Source: Lactobacillus sp. PV012
Lineage (GTDB): Bacteria; Bacillota; Bacilli; Lactobacillales; Lactobacillaceae
Reading direction: 5' to 3'
NCBI RefSeq assembly: GCF_014522325.1
Contig: NZ_CP041983.1
Location: forward strand, 1,178,001-1,242,000
DNA: 64,000 nt
Position numbers and translations under genes: made by a program. The notes under the pieces were generated by a model. It had not been told where the DNA came from. It searched no databases and saw nothing but the letters and a program-made list of their open reading frames with translations. Below, one piece after another: positions 1 to 8,423 of the stretch (position 1 is the first letter of the stretch; each line of letters opens with the position of its first letter).

Positions 1-862
1 GCGCTACTTCAAATGGATCATTTTGTTCGTCTTGATTAGGCATTGAAATTTCCACTTTTGATTGCTGACTAGCTTGACTGCTAGCTGGTTCTTGAGAAGA
101 AACTGGATCAGCTTCTGAAGAAAAATCACTCAAATCTGGGAAAAATTCGTCTGAAGATTTTATTGGGTCAGATAATTTTTCTCTATTATCTTTACTTTGT
201 TTCTTTTCTTGATAATTTTCTACAAAATCTACATATTTATCTTTTAATTTATCTCCAGCATCTTTGTTTTTCTGAATAAAAAGTTGAGAAAAATCTTGAA
301 ACCCATGGAGTAAGCTCAAAAACTTCACATTCAAAAGCATTAAGATTCCAATTAAAAGCATTAAAAAAGCTAATACCTTACTTCCAATGCCACCAAATAA
401 AGGAAAAAGTAATTGGTAAATAAATGCGCCAATAATTCCTCCACCAGCATCCGTTGTATTTTGAGAGCGACTAAACTCCCCAGAGATAGTATGCAAAAAG
501 GTATTTACAAAGCCATGGTTAATCATTAATCCTTCAAACCAAAGCGTACTTTGAAAAAAAGCTAGCCCTAAATAAAAAACGCCTAACCCAACTTCTTTTT
601 TTAGTCCTAACTTTGGTGGTTGATTGTAAATTAGCATCACTAACCCAAAAATTCCAATCAGAAAGCTGGCAAAATAGTGACTATCTCCTACAAAAAAGCG
701 TAGGCAATTAATCAACTGCCGACTAAATAAGCCAAACTTTACACAACTTAAAATTGCTATTAATAATAAGATTAGCCCTATAATCGACCAAGTATAGTCC
801 TGTTTTTTTACATTCTTCTTTTTAGAAGAGCCTTTTTTTCTGCGCTTCTTTTTTTGCGCCAT
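1..862 (-). CDS. ftsK: DNA translocase FtsK/SpoIIIE, N-terminal part (cut by window edge)
   Basis: Septum-located DNA pump that clears and segregates chromosome termini during division. Only about 287 N-terminal codons are present; the motor and gamma domains lie outside the window. The protein starts MAQKKKRRKK at the ATG ending at 862. A Lys/Arg-rich cytoplasmic head is followed by about four hydrophobic segments within residues 25-185 (for example WSIIGLILLLIAIL), then a Ser/Gln/Asp-rich linker. This matches the FtsK_4TM layout. The ATPase motifs cannot be seen, so the family call rests on the membrane domain and linker. Confidence 0.8.
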   Translation of the reverse strand, partial: MAQKKKRRKKGSSKKKNVKKQDYTWSIIGLILLLIAILSCVKFGLFSRQLINCLRFFVGDSHYFASFLIGIFGLVMLIYNQPPKLGLKKEVGLGVFYLGLAFFQSTLWFEGLMINHGFVNTFLHTISGEFSRSQNTTDAGGGIIGAFIYQLLFPLFGGIGSKVLAFLMLLIGILMLLNVKFLSLLHGFQDFSQLFIQKNKDAGDKLKDKYVDFVENYQEKKQSKDNREKLSDPIKSSDEFFPDLSDFSSEADPVSSQEPASSQASQQSKVEISMPNQDEQNDPFEVA

Positions 863-880
863 TAATTTACCTTTCTAATC

Positions 881-1291
881 TTACTTTTCTTCTGGATCGT
901 TAAATTCTGCTTCAAAGTTTAAGTTTACTGCTTCACCTAAAGTCAAACTAGTCACTGCAGCTGTTAATTCCCTAATTTTATCAACTAATGGTTTAGAAAC
1001 ATATTGATAATCTTCAGCACTTAAATCAGTTCCATCACCAAAGTAATTCTCAAACTGAATTACTCTAGTAATTAAGCCACTGACTGTGAAAAGTCCTGGT
1101 TCAGGGGAAATCTCAAATGGTACCCCCATTTCAAAGTATTTTCCATCTTTACCTTCATCTTGACTTCCATCTTCACTATTTTGAATTACTTGTCTAAGTG
1201 ACACATTAATTTCATTTTTTAGTGTCTTTTCTTCATTTAAGTCATAGTGAAAATTTTGTACTGTTACTGGCGTCATTTCTTTAAATTTCAT
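881..1291 (-). CDS. DUF1149 family protein
   Basis: Acidic soluble protein of 136 residues with no signal peptide or membrane segment. It resembles the DUF1149 family of lactobacilli and streptococci, which has been related to the SecB fold; no function is established. A Shine-Dalgarno AAAGG lies 7 bases before the ATG. It sits between trmL (18 bases upstream) and ftsK (18 bases downstream), all on the minus strand, so the three are probably co-transcribed. The family call is by recognition; any SecB-like chaperone role would be speculation. Confidence 0.7.
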   Translation of the reverse strand: MKFKEMTPVTVQNFHYDLNEEKTLKNEINVSLRQVIQNSEDGSQDEGKDGKYFEMGVPFEISPEPGLFTVSGLITRVIQFENYFGDGTDLSAEDYQYVSKPLVDKIRELTAAVTSLTLGEAVNLNFEAEFNDPEEK

Positions 1292-1308
1292 AAATTTACC
1301 TTTCTTAC

Positions 1309-1821
1309 TTAATCTTTTAATTTATCAACTGGATAATGATGTTCTTTCTCTAAATGTGGAAAATTTTGCTGGCGCAAGGCTTCAAACAAAACTATTGCTA
1401 CTGAATTGGATAAATTAAATGCTCTAATATTATCTGACATGGGGATGCGCAGATTTCGTTCATAGTATTGTCTCATGAAAGTCTCTGGCAAACCAGTCGT
1501 CTCTTTTCCAAAAATAAAATAATAATTTTTATTCGAATCAGTATAATCAACATCAGTATAGGACTTACTAGAAAACTTTGAAATTAAATACAATTCATCA
1601 TTTTCATCTAAAGTATTTAAAAATGCATCTAAACTTTCGTGTTTACGCACATCTACTTTATCCCAATAATCAAGTCCTGCTCTTTTCATATGTTTATCAT
1701 CTAATCTGAAACCAAGTGGCTCTATTAAATGAAGCACTGTATCTGTTCCTGCACATGAACGAGCAATATTACCAGTATTAGCTGGCATTAGTGGTTCATA
1801 TAATACTACATGATTTGTCAT
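1309..1821 (-). CDS. trmL: tRNA (cytidine(34)-2'-O)-methyltransferase TrmL
   Basis: SPOUT-family methyltransferase that 2'-O-methylates the wobble base of certain leucine tRNAs using S-adenosylmethionine. The 170-residue length is typical. Visible family features are the N-terminal VLYEPLMPANTGNIAR and the knot region with IFGKETTGLPE (about 103-113) and IPMSDNIRAFNLSNSVAI (about 126-143), which form the SAM-binding trefoil knot. The nearest good Shine-Dalgarno (AAGGAG) is unusually far upstream, about 18 bases from the ATG, with no better in-frame start visible. It follows the terminator of the upstream membrane-protein gene and leads into the DUF1149 gene. Confidence 0.88.
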   Translation of the reverse strand: MTNHVVLYEPLMPANTGNIARSCAGTDTVLHLIEPLGFRLDDKHMKRAGLDYWDKVDVRKHESLDAFLNTLDENDELYLISKFSSKSYTDVDYTDSNKNYYFIFGKETTGLPETFMRQYYERNLRIPMSDNIRAFNLSNSVAIVLFEALRQQNFPHLEKEHHYPVDKLKD

Positions 1822-1854
1822 AATTAATTATAAATTCAACTCCTTAATCAAAAA

Positions 1855-1876
1855 AACGTAGCACACCTGCCACGTT
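1855..1876 (-). terminator. Rho-independent terminator of the AI-2E-type gene
   Basis: On the minus strand AACGTGGCA and TGCTACGTT form a 9-bp stem (one G-T pair) with a 4-base loop, followed by seven T. It lies just after the stop of the membrane-protein gene and before trmL. Confidence 0.8.
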
Positions 1877-1895
1877 CACTTGTATTTATATTTTA

Positions 1896-3077
1896 CTATT
1901 TACCAACAGAATTATCATCTGTTCCTGTCTCTTTTTCTTGTCCATTTTGATAAAAGGTAGACATTTTTTGATAGTATTTAAATATCCTTGTAACAATTAT
2001 TTTTACTACCGCATAAACCGGAATAGCAAAAATAACTCCCCACAATCCAGAAACTGCGCTAGCACCAATTAACAATAAAATTGTTGTTACTGGATTCATA
2101 TTCATCTTATTTCCCATTACTAATGGTGAAATCACTCTTCCTTCAATCGTCTGTTCAACTGCAAAAACAATTATCACCTTTAAAAGCATCATTGGTGAAT
2201 TCATAATTCCTAAAATTAAAGCAGGAATTATTGCAATAAATGTTCCAAAATAAGGAATCATATTTAAAAAACCAGCCGCTACAGCCAAAGTTACTCCATA
2301 AGGTAAGCCAATGATGGAGTAGCCAATTGCAAACATTACTCCCACCCAAAAGGCAACTGTAATTTGACCCCTCACATATGAAGCTACTGCATGATTAATG
2401 TCGTGTAATAAACTTGCAAAGCTTTCCTGTAAATTCTTAGGCGCTACTTTAGTAATATAAGGTTTTAATTGATGACCATCTTTTAACATAAAAAACAAAA
2501 CAAATGGTGCTGTTAAAAGCGTCATAAAAATCATTGTTAAAACATTTACTGCAGACAGGACATTATTAATTGCTAAATTCAAACTCTCTTGTCCACTCTT
2601 AAAAATTTTAGCTTGAGCATCAGAAACCGCTTGATTTAAATTACCCTTTACTTTACTTAAATGTGGATCACGTAATAATTTTTCAACCGCAGTTTGAGCA
2701 TCATTCCAAATATTTGGCCAATTTTTTACTAAGGAATCTGTTTGCCTTTGTAAAACTGGAACAATTGACGTAATAATCCATACTAATAGCCCTACTACAA
2801 TTAAATACAAAATTCCAATTGTTAAAATTCGCGGAAAATGTAATTTCTTTTCCAAAAAATCAACTACTGGATTCATCAAGTAATACTGAATTACCGCAAC
2901 CAAAATAGGCGGTAAAATTGCATTAAAAAACGTCCAAAAAGGATTTAGAATAAAAGAAATTTTATTAAAAACTAAAATTATTAAAAAGAATAGCAGTATA
3001 TTTAGTAATGCCACACTAAAACGGTTATTTAAAAACCATTTTTGAAAAAAATTAGTTGAACTTTTTTTCGTATTCAC
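1896..3077 (-). CDS. AI-2E family transporter (PerM/YdbI-like membrane protein)
   Basis: Polytopic inner-membrane protein of 393 residues of the TqsA/PerM superfamily. Members export diverse small solutes or act as Na+/H+ antiporters; the name reflects E. coli TqsA and the substrate here is unknown. About eight hydrophobic helices are visible: two near residues 20-65, one at 85-105, a large soluble loop at 110-165, then helices to about 370. The conserved region GLPYGVTLAVAAGFLNMIPY (about 257-276) is present. The start is GTG, preceded by TGGGGA. It is followed by its own terminator, so it is probably monocistronic or co-transcribed with the EIIA gene 24 bases upstream. Confidence 0.82.
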   Translation of the reverse strand: MNTKKSSTNFFQKWFLNNRFSVALLNILLFFLIILVFNKISFILNPFWTFFNAILPPILVAVIQYYLMNPVVDFLEKKLHFPRILTIGILYLIVVGLLVWIITSIVPVLQRQTDSLVKNWPNIWNDAQTAVEKLLRDPHLSKVKGNLNQAVSDAQAKIFKSGQESLNLAINNVLSAVNVLTMIFMTLLTAPFVLFFMLKDGHQLKPYITKVAPKNLQESFASLLHDINHAVASYVRGQITVAFWVGVMFAIGYSIIGLPYGVTLAVAAGFLNMIPYFGTFIAIIPALILGIMNSPMMLLKVIIVFAVEQTIEGRVISPLVMGNKMNMNPVTTILLLIGASAVSGLWGVIFAIPVYAVVKIIVTRIFKYYQKMSTFYQNGQEKETGTDDNSVGK

Positions 3078-3101
3078 TTATCTTTCCCCAATTAATTTAT
3101 T

Positions 3102-3482
3102 TTACCTATGTTCAAACACTATTTCATCCCCAACTGCAAACTGTGCAATTGGCTCTTCTTCTGCTTTTTCTAAATAAATTGCATTCTTCATCGGCTCTTG
3201 TGGTAACTCATCAGTAAAAATCAAAGTCGCATGTCCCATGCTCCGCATATTTATTTTTACAAGTGAACCCACAAAAAGAGCCAAATAAGTTTCTCCATTG
3301 ATCGTGATAGTGTCATCTTTTTTTAAAATAAAACTATTAACAGGAGTATCCTGGTCAAATTTTTGAATGACAGAAACTTGCTTTAAATGTGGGGTTGCTG
3401 TTTCATTAAATAGAATTACTACATTCTCATTTTCTGAAACAGCTTCCGGTCCAATTTCTTGAATGGTACTAGTCCATTTCAT
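3102..3482 (-). CDS. PTS glucitol/sorbitol-type EIIA component (orphan)
   Basis: 126-residue protein resembling the glucitol/sorbitol-specific EIIA domain (GutA/SrlB family). It normally receives phosphate from HPr on a histidine and passes it to EIIB. The family pattern ATPHLKQVSVIQ (residues 29-40) supplies the candidate His32. GAGGTG precedes the ATG. No EIIB or EIIC of the glucitol family and no sorbitol-6-phosphate dehydrogenase is present in the window, so it is an orphan. It may serve a transporter elsewhere or have a regulatory role. It is divergent from the lactonase gene. Confidence 0.75.
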   Translation of the reverse strand: MKWTSTIQEIGPEAVSENENVVILFNETATPHLKQVSVIQKFDQDTPVNSFILKKDDTITINGETYLALFVGSLVKINMRSMGHATLIFTDELPQEPMKNAIYLEKAEEEPIAQFAVGDEIVFEHR

Positions 3483-3605
3483 TTACTTCACCTCTTAATA
3501 AAAGTGTATCATAACCAATCAGTTGAAAAAATAACAATTAAGTCTGCACAAATTCTTAAATCGTGGTATATTTTAGAAAATAACAGTTTAAGTAAGGAGA
3601 AAATA

Positions 3606-4628
3606 ATGGAAATTTGGTTTGGTGGTTATACTAGCCACACCTCAAAAGGAATTTACTTAGGAAATAGCACCCAAGAAGGTCAACACCTTAAAATTAGTAA
3701 GATTGATAACCTACTTGAACTTAAGCGACCTACTTATTTTCAAATCAGCAGCGATAACTTATTATTTTCAATTATTGAAAAAGACGGCCAAGCTGGTATT
3801 GCTAGTTTTAATTTAAATACTAATCCGCCGGCCTTTATTGATGCCTTTTTGCACGATGGAGCTGCTCCTTGTTATGTTGGTTTAAATGAAGATAAACACC
3901 TTATTTACACGGCCAATTATCACTTAGCAACAATTAATGTTTTTTCCTATGATAATCAAGGAAAGCTAACTTTTATTACTTCAACCCACCACACCGGTCA
4001 AGGCCCTTTACCTGAACAAGCTAGTGCCCATCCTCATTTTTTTGATGAAACTCCTGATGGTAACCTAGTTTCTTGTGATTTAGGCCTAGATCAAGTCGAA
4101 TTCTATCAATTAGAAAATAAGGAACTTACTTCAGTAGCTAAATATCAATTAGAACCTGGGTTTGGAGTTCGTCATCTTACTTTTTCTCCTGATGGGAAGT
4201 TTATGTTTATTGTGGGAGAACTCTCGAGCCAAGTTCACGTTGCTAAATTTAATGAAAAGAATTGGGCATTTGAAGCTATTGGTACTTATTCAACTATTCC
4301 AAATTTTGAAGGAAAAAATGGCGCAGCTGCTATTCGTATATCCAAAGACGGAAAATTTCTCTATGTTTCAAATCGCGGCGATAATAGCTTGGTTGTTTTT
4401 AAAGTTTTTGAAGATGGCAAACTAGAAATGATCCAAAGAATATCAACTTTTGGGGCCTTCCCGCGCGACTTTAATTGGAGCAATGATCAACGCTACGTAA
4501 TTGCAGTAAATCAAAATTCTGATAATGCAACTTTGTATAAACGAAACTCAAAATTGGGTACTTTAACTCCCCTTCAAAAAAACATTACAGTTCCCGAAGC
4601 TACAAGGATTATTTTTAAAGAAGATTAA
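3606..4628 (+). CDS. Lactonase family protein (6-phosphogluconolactonase-like beta-propeller)
   Basis: Predicted soluble seven-bladed beta-propeller of the lactonase family (Pgl/YkgB type), which hydrolyses 6-phosphogluconolactone in the oxidative pentose-phosphate pathway. An open frame extends upstream to 3459, but the ATG at 3606 is preferred: it has AAGGAGA seven bases upstream and gives 340 residues, the usual length. Propeller-like repeats are visible as HLTFSPDGKFMFI, RISKDGKFLYVSNRGDNSL and FNWSNDQRYVIAV. The gene is monocistronic, divergent from the EIIA gene, and ends in a bidirectional terminator. The exact lactone substrate is not proven by sequence. Confidence 0.85.
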   Translation: MEIWFGGYTSHTSKGIYLGNSTQEGQHLKISKIDNLLELKRPTYFQISSDNLLFSIIEKDGQAGIASFNLNTNPPAFIDAFLHDGAAPCYVGLNEDKHLIYTANYHLATINVFSYDNQGKLTFITSTHHTGQGPLPEQASAHPHFFDETPDGNLVSCDLGLDQVEFYQLENKELTSVAKYQLEPGFGVRHLTFSPDGKFMFIVGELSSQVHVAKFNEKNWAFEAIGTYSTIPNFEGKNGAAAIRISKDGKFLYVSNRGDNSLVVFKVFEDGKLEMIQRISTFGAFPRDFNWSNDQRYVIAVNQNSDNATLYKRNSKLGTLTPLQKNITVPEATRIIFKED

Positions 4629-4653
4629 AGGGCTGACTATAGGTCAGCCCTTT
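4627..4653. terminator. Bidirectional terminator between the lactonase and pseudouridine synthase genes
   Basis: AAAGGGCTGAC and GTCAGCCCTTT form a perfect 11-bp stem around a 5-base loop at the convergent junction, serving transcripts from both sides. Confidence 0.85.
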
Positions 4654-5539
4654 AATTATCTAAACTATTCCATAAATTTTTCATATCCTCTGGATCGGGA
4701 ATCTCAATTTGTTGCTCTTTTGAGGTGAATGGATCAGGATAACTCAACAAAAAACAATGTAAAGCTTGGCGCTTAAAATTATCCTTAATCCCATAAAGGG
4801 TGTCACCGTACAAGGGATGGCCCAAATGTTCCATATGAACTCTAATTTGGTGGGTACGACCTGTAAATAGCTGTAATTCAACTAAGGCTGCTCCTTTTTT
4901 TTGAGCCAAAACCCTATATTTTGTTTGAGATGATTTCCCACTAGCTACCACATACCTTTTTACAGTCTCATCTTTTTTTCCAATTGGTTCATCAATCACC
5001 CCAGCTAGTTCTTCTTGTGCAAAATTTCCATGAACAATTGCATGGTACTTTTTAATAAAAGTCTTTTTATTCATCTCACTAAATCTAGCTTGAGCCACTG
5101 AGTTTTTTCCAACTAAAACTAAGCCAGAGGTATTGCGATCTAAGCGTGTGACAATATGAGGTTTAGCATTCTTGTTTTCTTGACGTAAATAGCTTAAAAG
5201 GCGATTAACTATCGCATCACTATCTTCATAGCGGGAAGGAATTGATAAAACCCCAGCTTCTTTATTAACAATCAAATAATCATTCGTTTCAAAAACAATG
5301 TTTACTTTTTTATTAGAAGGTCTTAAGAAGCTATTTTCCTTTTCCTGTCCTAAAATAAAAATTACTTCATCATTTTTCTTTAAATGAAAACTTGTATGTC
5401 GCCGCTTGTGATTTACTAAGATCATCCCTTGATGATGATTACTATTAATAATTGCCCTTTTGGAAAAACCATTTTTTTGTAAAAATCGTCCTAATTTACC
5501 TGGACTATCACTAGTTACTTTTAATTTAAAAAATTGCAT
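4652..5539 (-). CDS. RluA/RluD family pseudouridine synthase (YjbO-like)
   Basis: Converts specific uridines of large-subunit rRNA (or tRNA) to pseudouridine. The 295 residues comprise an N-terminal S4-like part (about 1-75) and a catalytic domain with the RluA signature VTRLDRNTSGLVLVGKN (about 129-145), which contains the catalytic Asp. FTGRTHQIRVHMEHLGHPLYGD (about 224-245) is the second family motif. Its ATG overlaps the nadK stop (TAATG), so it is translationally coupled to nadK. The order relQ-nadK-rluD copies yjbM-yjbN-yjbO of Bacillus subtilis. Which rRNA site is modified cannot be told. Confidence 0.87.
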   Translation of the reverse strand: MQFFKLKVTSDSPGKLGRFLQKNGFSKRAIINSNHHQGMILVNHKRRHTSFHLKKNDEVIFILGQEKENSFLRPSNKKVNIVFETNDYLIVNKEAGVLSIPSRYEDSDAIVNRLLSYLRQENKNAKPHIVTRLDRNTSGLVLVGKNSVAQARFSEMNKKTFIKKYHAIVHGNFAQEELAGVIDEPIGKKDETVKRYVVASGKSSQTKYRVLAQKKGAALVELQLFTGRTHQIRVHMEHLGHPLYGDTLYGIKDNFKRQALHCFLLSYPDPFTSKEQQIEIPDPEDMKNLWNSLDN

Positions 5540-6345
5540 TACTCTTTCTCATCGCCAATAAACGCATCTTTAACTCGACTCCAAAAGTGAGTATGTTGAT
5601 ATTTATCAAAACGAATTACATGTTGTGAAATACGATATTCAATTTTCTTAATATGTTTATGATTGAATCTAATTCCATCATAAGTTACCACATAGTGGTC
5701 ATCATCACCTACTTCAGGCTTAATTGTAATCCATTCGTCAGGTGCAATAACAATTGGTGAAGATAAAGTTCTAAAAACTCGATTATTAATTGAAGCAATC
5801 TCTGTCATCTGTAAGGCTTTTAAACGTGGATGAATGACAGCACCCCCTAATGATTTACTATAAGCAGTTGATCCGGTAGGTGTTGAGACACACAAGCCAT
5901 CGCCTTTAAAACTTTCAAAAAATTTATCTCGAATAAATACATCAGCTCGCAAAGTTTTAGAAACACGTTTGATAGTTGCCTCATTTAAGGCTAATAACTT
6001 CTTTTTCTCCCCTTTACGCGTTGTAATTACTAATTCTAAAAGTGGGTAAGACACAGCTGAAGGCTCTTTTTTTGATAAACTATCAACCATTTTTTCAATT
6101 TCAAAATGACGCCAATCAGTATAAAAACCTAAGTGGCCAGTATGCACTCCAATAAATCTTACCTTATCAATAATACTAATATACTTATGGAAAGCAGAAA
6201 TGAGGGTTCCATCCCCACCAATAGTAATTACCACATCAGGATTTTCATTATCGATTTCTATCTTTTTAATTTCTAAAAGCTTTTTAATGTTTTTTTCTAC
6301 AGCTTTTGTTTCGACACGATCATTTGCAACAATTGCTACTTTCAT
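5539..6345 (-). CDS. nadK: NAD kinase
   Basis: Phosphorylates NAD to NADP, cytoplasmic and essential in most bacteria. The GGDGT motif ([12 protein letters not shown], about residues 38-49) and the second signature [20 protein letters not shown] are intact, and 268 residues is the usual size. A TTG three bases upstream is possible, but ATG at 6345 is preferred. It overlaps the relQ stop in a TGATG, and AAAGGT lies about 8 bases before it. It forms a tightly coupled operon with relQ upstream and the pseudouridine synthase downstream. Confidence 0.93.
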   Translation of the reverse strand: MKVAIVANDRVETKAVEKNIKKLLEIKKIEIDNENPDVVITIGGDGTLISAFHKYISIIDKVRFIGVHTGHLGFYTDWRHFEIEKMVDSLSKKEPSAVSYPLLELVITTRKGEKKKLLALNEATIKRVSKTLRADVFIRDKFFESFKGDGLCVSTPTGSTAYSKSLGGAVIHPRLKALQMTEIASINNRVFRTLSSPIVIAPDEWITIKPEVGDDDHYVVTYDGIRFNHKHIKKIEYRISQHVIRFDKYQHTHFWSRVKDAFIGDEKE

Positions 6346-6968
6346 CAATTTTTACCTTTTGTTTTCGCATAAATTTTATGTGCTTCACGCACTTCTTCCT
6401 TAATTGCAGACATTTCCTCATCAAGCTTATAAGCAGCCTCAGCAGTTGATTTAAGGCGTTCTGAGATGTCTTCTGGATATTTACCTTGATATTTATAATT
6501 CAAAGTATGTTCAACAGTAGCCCAGAAATTCATTGCTAAAGTTCTAATTTGAATTTCAGCGATGATTTTTTTTGATCCTTCAGGCAAAAAAATGGGGTAT
6601 TCAATTACCATGTGATAAGACCGATAACCTGAAGGCTTAGCATTTTTTATATAATCTCTTTCTTCAATTACTTGCATATCTTGCCGCTCATGAATTAAAT
6701 CTACAACCTTATAGATATCGTCAACAAATTGGCACATGATTCTAATTCCGGCAATATCCTGCATATCTGTTTCAATAACTTCAGGCGCAATTACACGTCT
6801 TTTCATTTTTTCCTTAATTGAATCAACAGTCTTTACTCGTCCAACCACAAATTCAATTGGTGAGTGCTCCCCTTTATTTAAGTAACTTTTACGCAATGAC
6901 CGAAATTTAACTTTCAATTCAGACACTGCTTGCTCATATGGCCATAAAAACAAATTCCAATCTTGCAT
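6345..6968 (-). CDS. relQ: Small alarmone synthetase RelQ (GTP pyrophosphokinase family, YjbM)
   Basis: Synthetase-only RelA/SpoT homologue that makes (p)ppGpp from ATP and GDP/GTP, without a hydrolase domain. Characteristic segments are [15 protein letters not shown] (about 112-126) and [17 protein letters not shown] (about 142-158), the latter with the metal and substrate residues. The frame opens eight codons earlier, but ATG at 6968 (MQDWNLF) follows AAAGGA at suitable distance and gives 207 residues, matching the family. First gene of the relQ-nadK-rluD operon. Like other small synthetases it is probably controlled by transcription or ligand binding; no element for this is visible. Confidence 0.9.
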   Translation of the reverse strand: MQDWNLFLWPYEQAVSELKVKFRSLRKSYLNKGEHSPIEFVVGRVKTVDSIKEKMKRRVIAPEVIETDMQDIAGIRIMCQFVDDIYKVVDLIHERQDMQVIEERDYIKNAKPSGYRSYHMVIEYPIFLPEGSKKIIAEIQIRTLAMNFWATVEHTLNYKYQGKYPEDISERLKSTAEAAYKLDEEMSAIKEEVREAHKIYAKTKGKN

Positions 6969-7049
6969 TACTTCAGTTCCTTTCATTTTCAAACAAAATC
7001 ATTCTAACATATAATAGTAATATAACGATTAATAATGGAGGATTAATTT

Positions 7050-7679
7050 ATGGCAAAAAATATAGAAATTGAGTCAAAAACCTTATTAGATAAGGATACT
7101 TATGAAAAAATTAGACAAGCTTTTATTGCTAAATCTGATTTTATTCAAGAAAATTATTACTTTGATACGCCAGATTTCACCCTTAAAAATAACAATGCAA
7201 GTCTAAGAATTCGTCTTCTTGTTAATAACGGCGAACAAACTTTAAAAGTTAAAGAAGACCATCCTAAACAAGATAAGTATCATGAAGTCGTTGAAATCAA
7301 CGACGTGCTTTCATTAGCTCGTGCAGAACAAATGGTTCACGCTGCTGCTGATAACGAACACTTTACCTTTGGTGGGGATGCTGGTGCGTACGTTGAAGAA
7401 CATTTCGGTAAAGAAGTAGCTAATACTTTACAAATGTTTTCTTGGAGCAAAACTCGCCGCATGATTATTAATGGACCTCAAAATTGTGATCTTACTTTAG
7501 ACTTGACAGAATTCCCAGATGGATACTATGATTTTGAGTTAGAGATCGAAAATGATGATCCTGATACCATCAAGAAGGTCCTCAATGAATTAGAAACCCA
7601 ATTTGATTTTAAATCTACTAAAGAGAATACTAATCAAAACAAAGTTTCTCGTTCATTTGAACACCGTATTAAAAAATAA
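7050..7679 (+). CDS. CYTH domain protein (YjbK-like, triphosphate tunnel metalloenzyme fold)
   Basis: Soluble 209-residue protein of the CYTH superfamily, whose members bind or hydrolyse triphosphates in a beta-barrel tunnel. The signature ExExK appears at the N terminus (IEIESKTLL). Further acidic and basic strand residues follow (ASLRIRLL, TLKVKED, CDLTLDLTEFPDGYYDFELEIEN). A strong GGAGG lies before the ATG. It is divergent from relQ, with the promoters in the short gap. In Bacillus the homologue yjbK sits in this same neighbourhood. The substrate is unknown; inorganic triphosphatase or thiamine-triphosphatase activity are family possibilities. Confidence 0.85.
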   Translation: MAKNIEIESKTLLDKDTYEKIRQAFIAKSDFIQENYYFDTPDFTLKNNNASLRIRLLVNNGEQTLKVKEDHPKQDKYHEVVEINDVLSLARAEQMVHAAADNEHFTFGGDAGAYVEEHFGKEVANTLQMFSWSKTRRMIINGPQNCDLTLDLTEFPDGYYDFELEIENDDPDTIKKVLNELETQFDFKSTKENTNQNKVSRSFEHRIKK

Positions 7680-7713
7680 TAAATTTAGATTAGTTATTTC
7701 GAAAATTCATTCC

Positions 7714-7738
7714 TATATATATATATATATATATATAT
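7714..7738. repeat. TA dinucleotide tract (12.5 units) upstream of the SpxH-like gene
   Basis: An uninterrupted run of alternating T and A, 25 bases long, between the CYTH gene and the SpxH-like gene. Its end lies 47 bases before the ATG at 7786. A short hairpin, CTTATC-AAC-GATAAG (7761-7775), follows and abuts the Shine-Dalgarno GGAG. The tract would lie where a promoter is expected, and such tracts can change length by slippage. Confidence 0.9.
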
Positions 7739-7785
7739 GGCTATATTTTTAACTATATAACTTATCAACGATAAGGAGACCCTAT

Positions 7786-8388
7786 ATGTATGAAGTTTTT
7801 TTCTTTACTAACCCTATAGGAATTAACTGTTTTGAAATGGAGCAAGAAATACTAACTGCTATTGATCAATCAAAAGAAAATGTGCTCTATCACTTTATTC
7901 CTATGGCAAATATCAATACTATCAGAAGCGATTTAATGGCACGTGGTTTATCTCCAAACAATCTAAAGTTGTTGAACCATTACTCTCAATCAACTTTTCA
8001 TGCAATCAGAGACTATCATGCAATCAAACTTCTTAAAGGTAATAAGATTGCGCGGCAATTTTTATTTACCCTCCAAAACCAGATCAATGTAAAGCACATT
8101 GATTTTTCTCAACAAATTGTCGAAAAGATAGTCAATGATTTAGGGATTAATCTTAAAAACTTTAACCAAACACGTGAAAGTGCCTACACAAAACTTTCTA
8201 TTGATAAAGATCAGAAATTAATTGAAGATTATAAAGTAACTACTACCCCTACAACCATGATCTACAATTACGATCAAGATATGGCAGGTGTCATGATTGA
8301 AGGAAATATTACCAGTGACAAGATTATTTCAGCTCTTCATCCAAATGATGATTCAGATTCTCAAACTTCTGAGTTACATTTAGTTTAG
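7786..8388 (+). CDS. DsbA-family protein, SpxH/YjbH-like ClpXP adaptor
   Basis: Thioredoxin-fold (DsbA superfamily) cytoplasmic protein of 200 residues. In Bacillus and Staphylococcus the homologue YjbH/SpxH delivers the regulator Spx to ClpXP for degradation. Evidence is the N-terminal VFFFTNPIGINCFEMEQ, a helical middle and the cis-Pro-like VTTTPTTMIY (about 147-156), together with its place in the spx-mecA-coiA neighbourhood. The usual CxxC of YjbH is reduced to GxxC, leaving one cysteine, so disulfide redox activity is unlikely. GGAG precedes the ATG. The pepF gene found between coiA and yjbH in Bacillus is absent here. Confidence 0.75.
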   Translation: MYEVFFFTNPIGINCFEMEQEILTAIDQSKENVLYHFIPMANINTIRSDLMARGLSPNNLKLLNHYSQSTFHAIRDYHAIKLLKGNKIARQFLFTLQNQINVKHIDFSQQIVEKIVNDLGINLKNFNQTRESAYTKLSIDKDQKLIEDYKVTTTPTTMIYNYDQDMAGVMIEGNITSDKIISALHPNDDSDSQTSELHLV

Positions 8389-8391
8389 ATT

Positions 8392-8423
8392 AAAATAGAG
8401 ATGTCAATCGACATCTCTATTTT
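8392..8423. terminator. Bidirectional terminator between the SpxH-like gene and coiA
   Basis: AAAATAGAGATGTC and GACATCTCTATTTT make a perfect 14-bp stem with a 4-base loop, with T runs on both strands. It overlaps the last codon of coiA. Confidence 0.88.

Noticed and set aside
2155..2349. Antisense-region small frame inside the AI-2E-type gene
   Set aside because: It overlaps a well-supported membrane protein in another frame and has no ribosome site.
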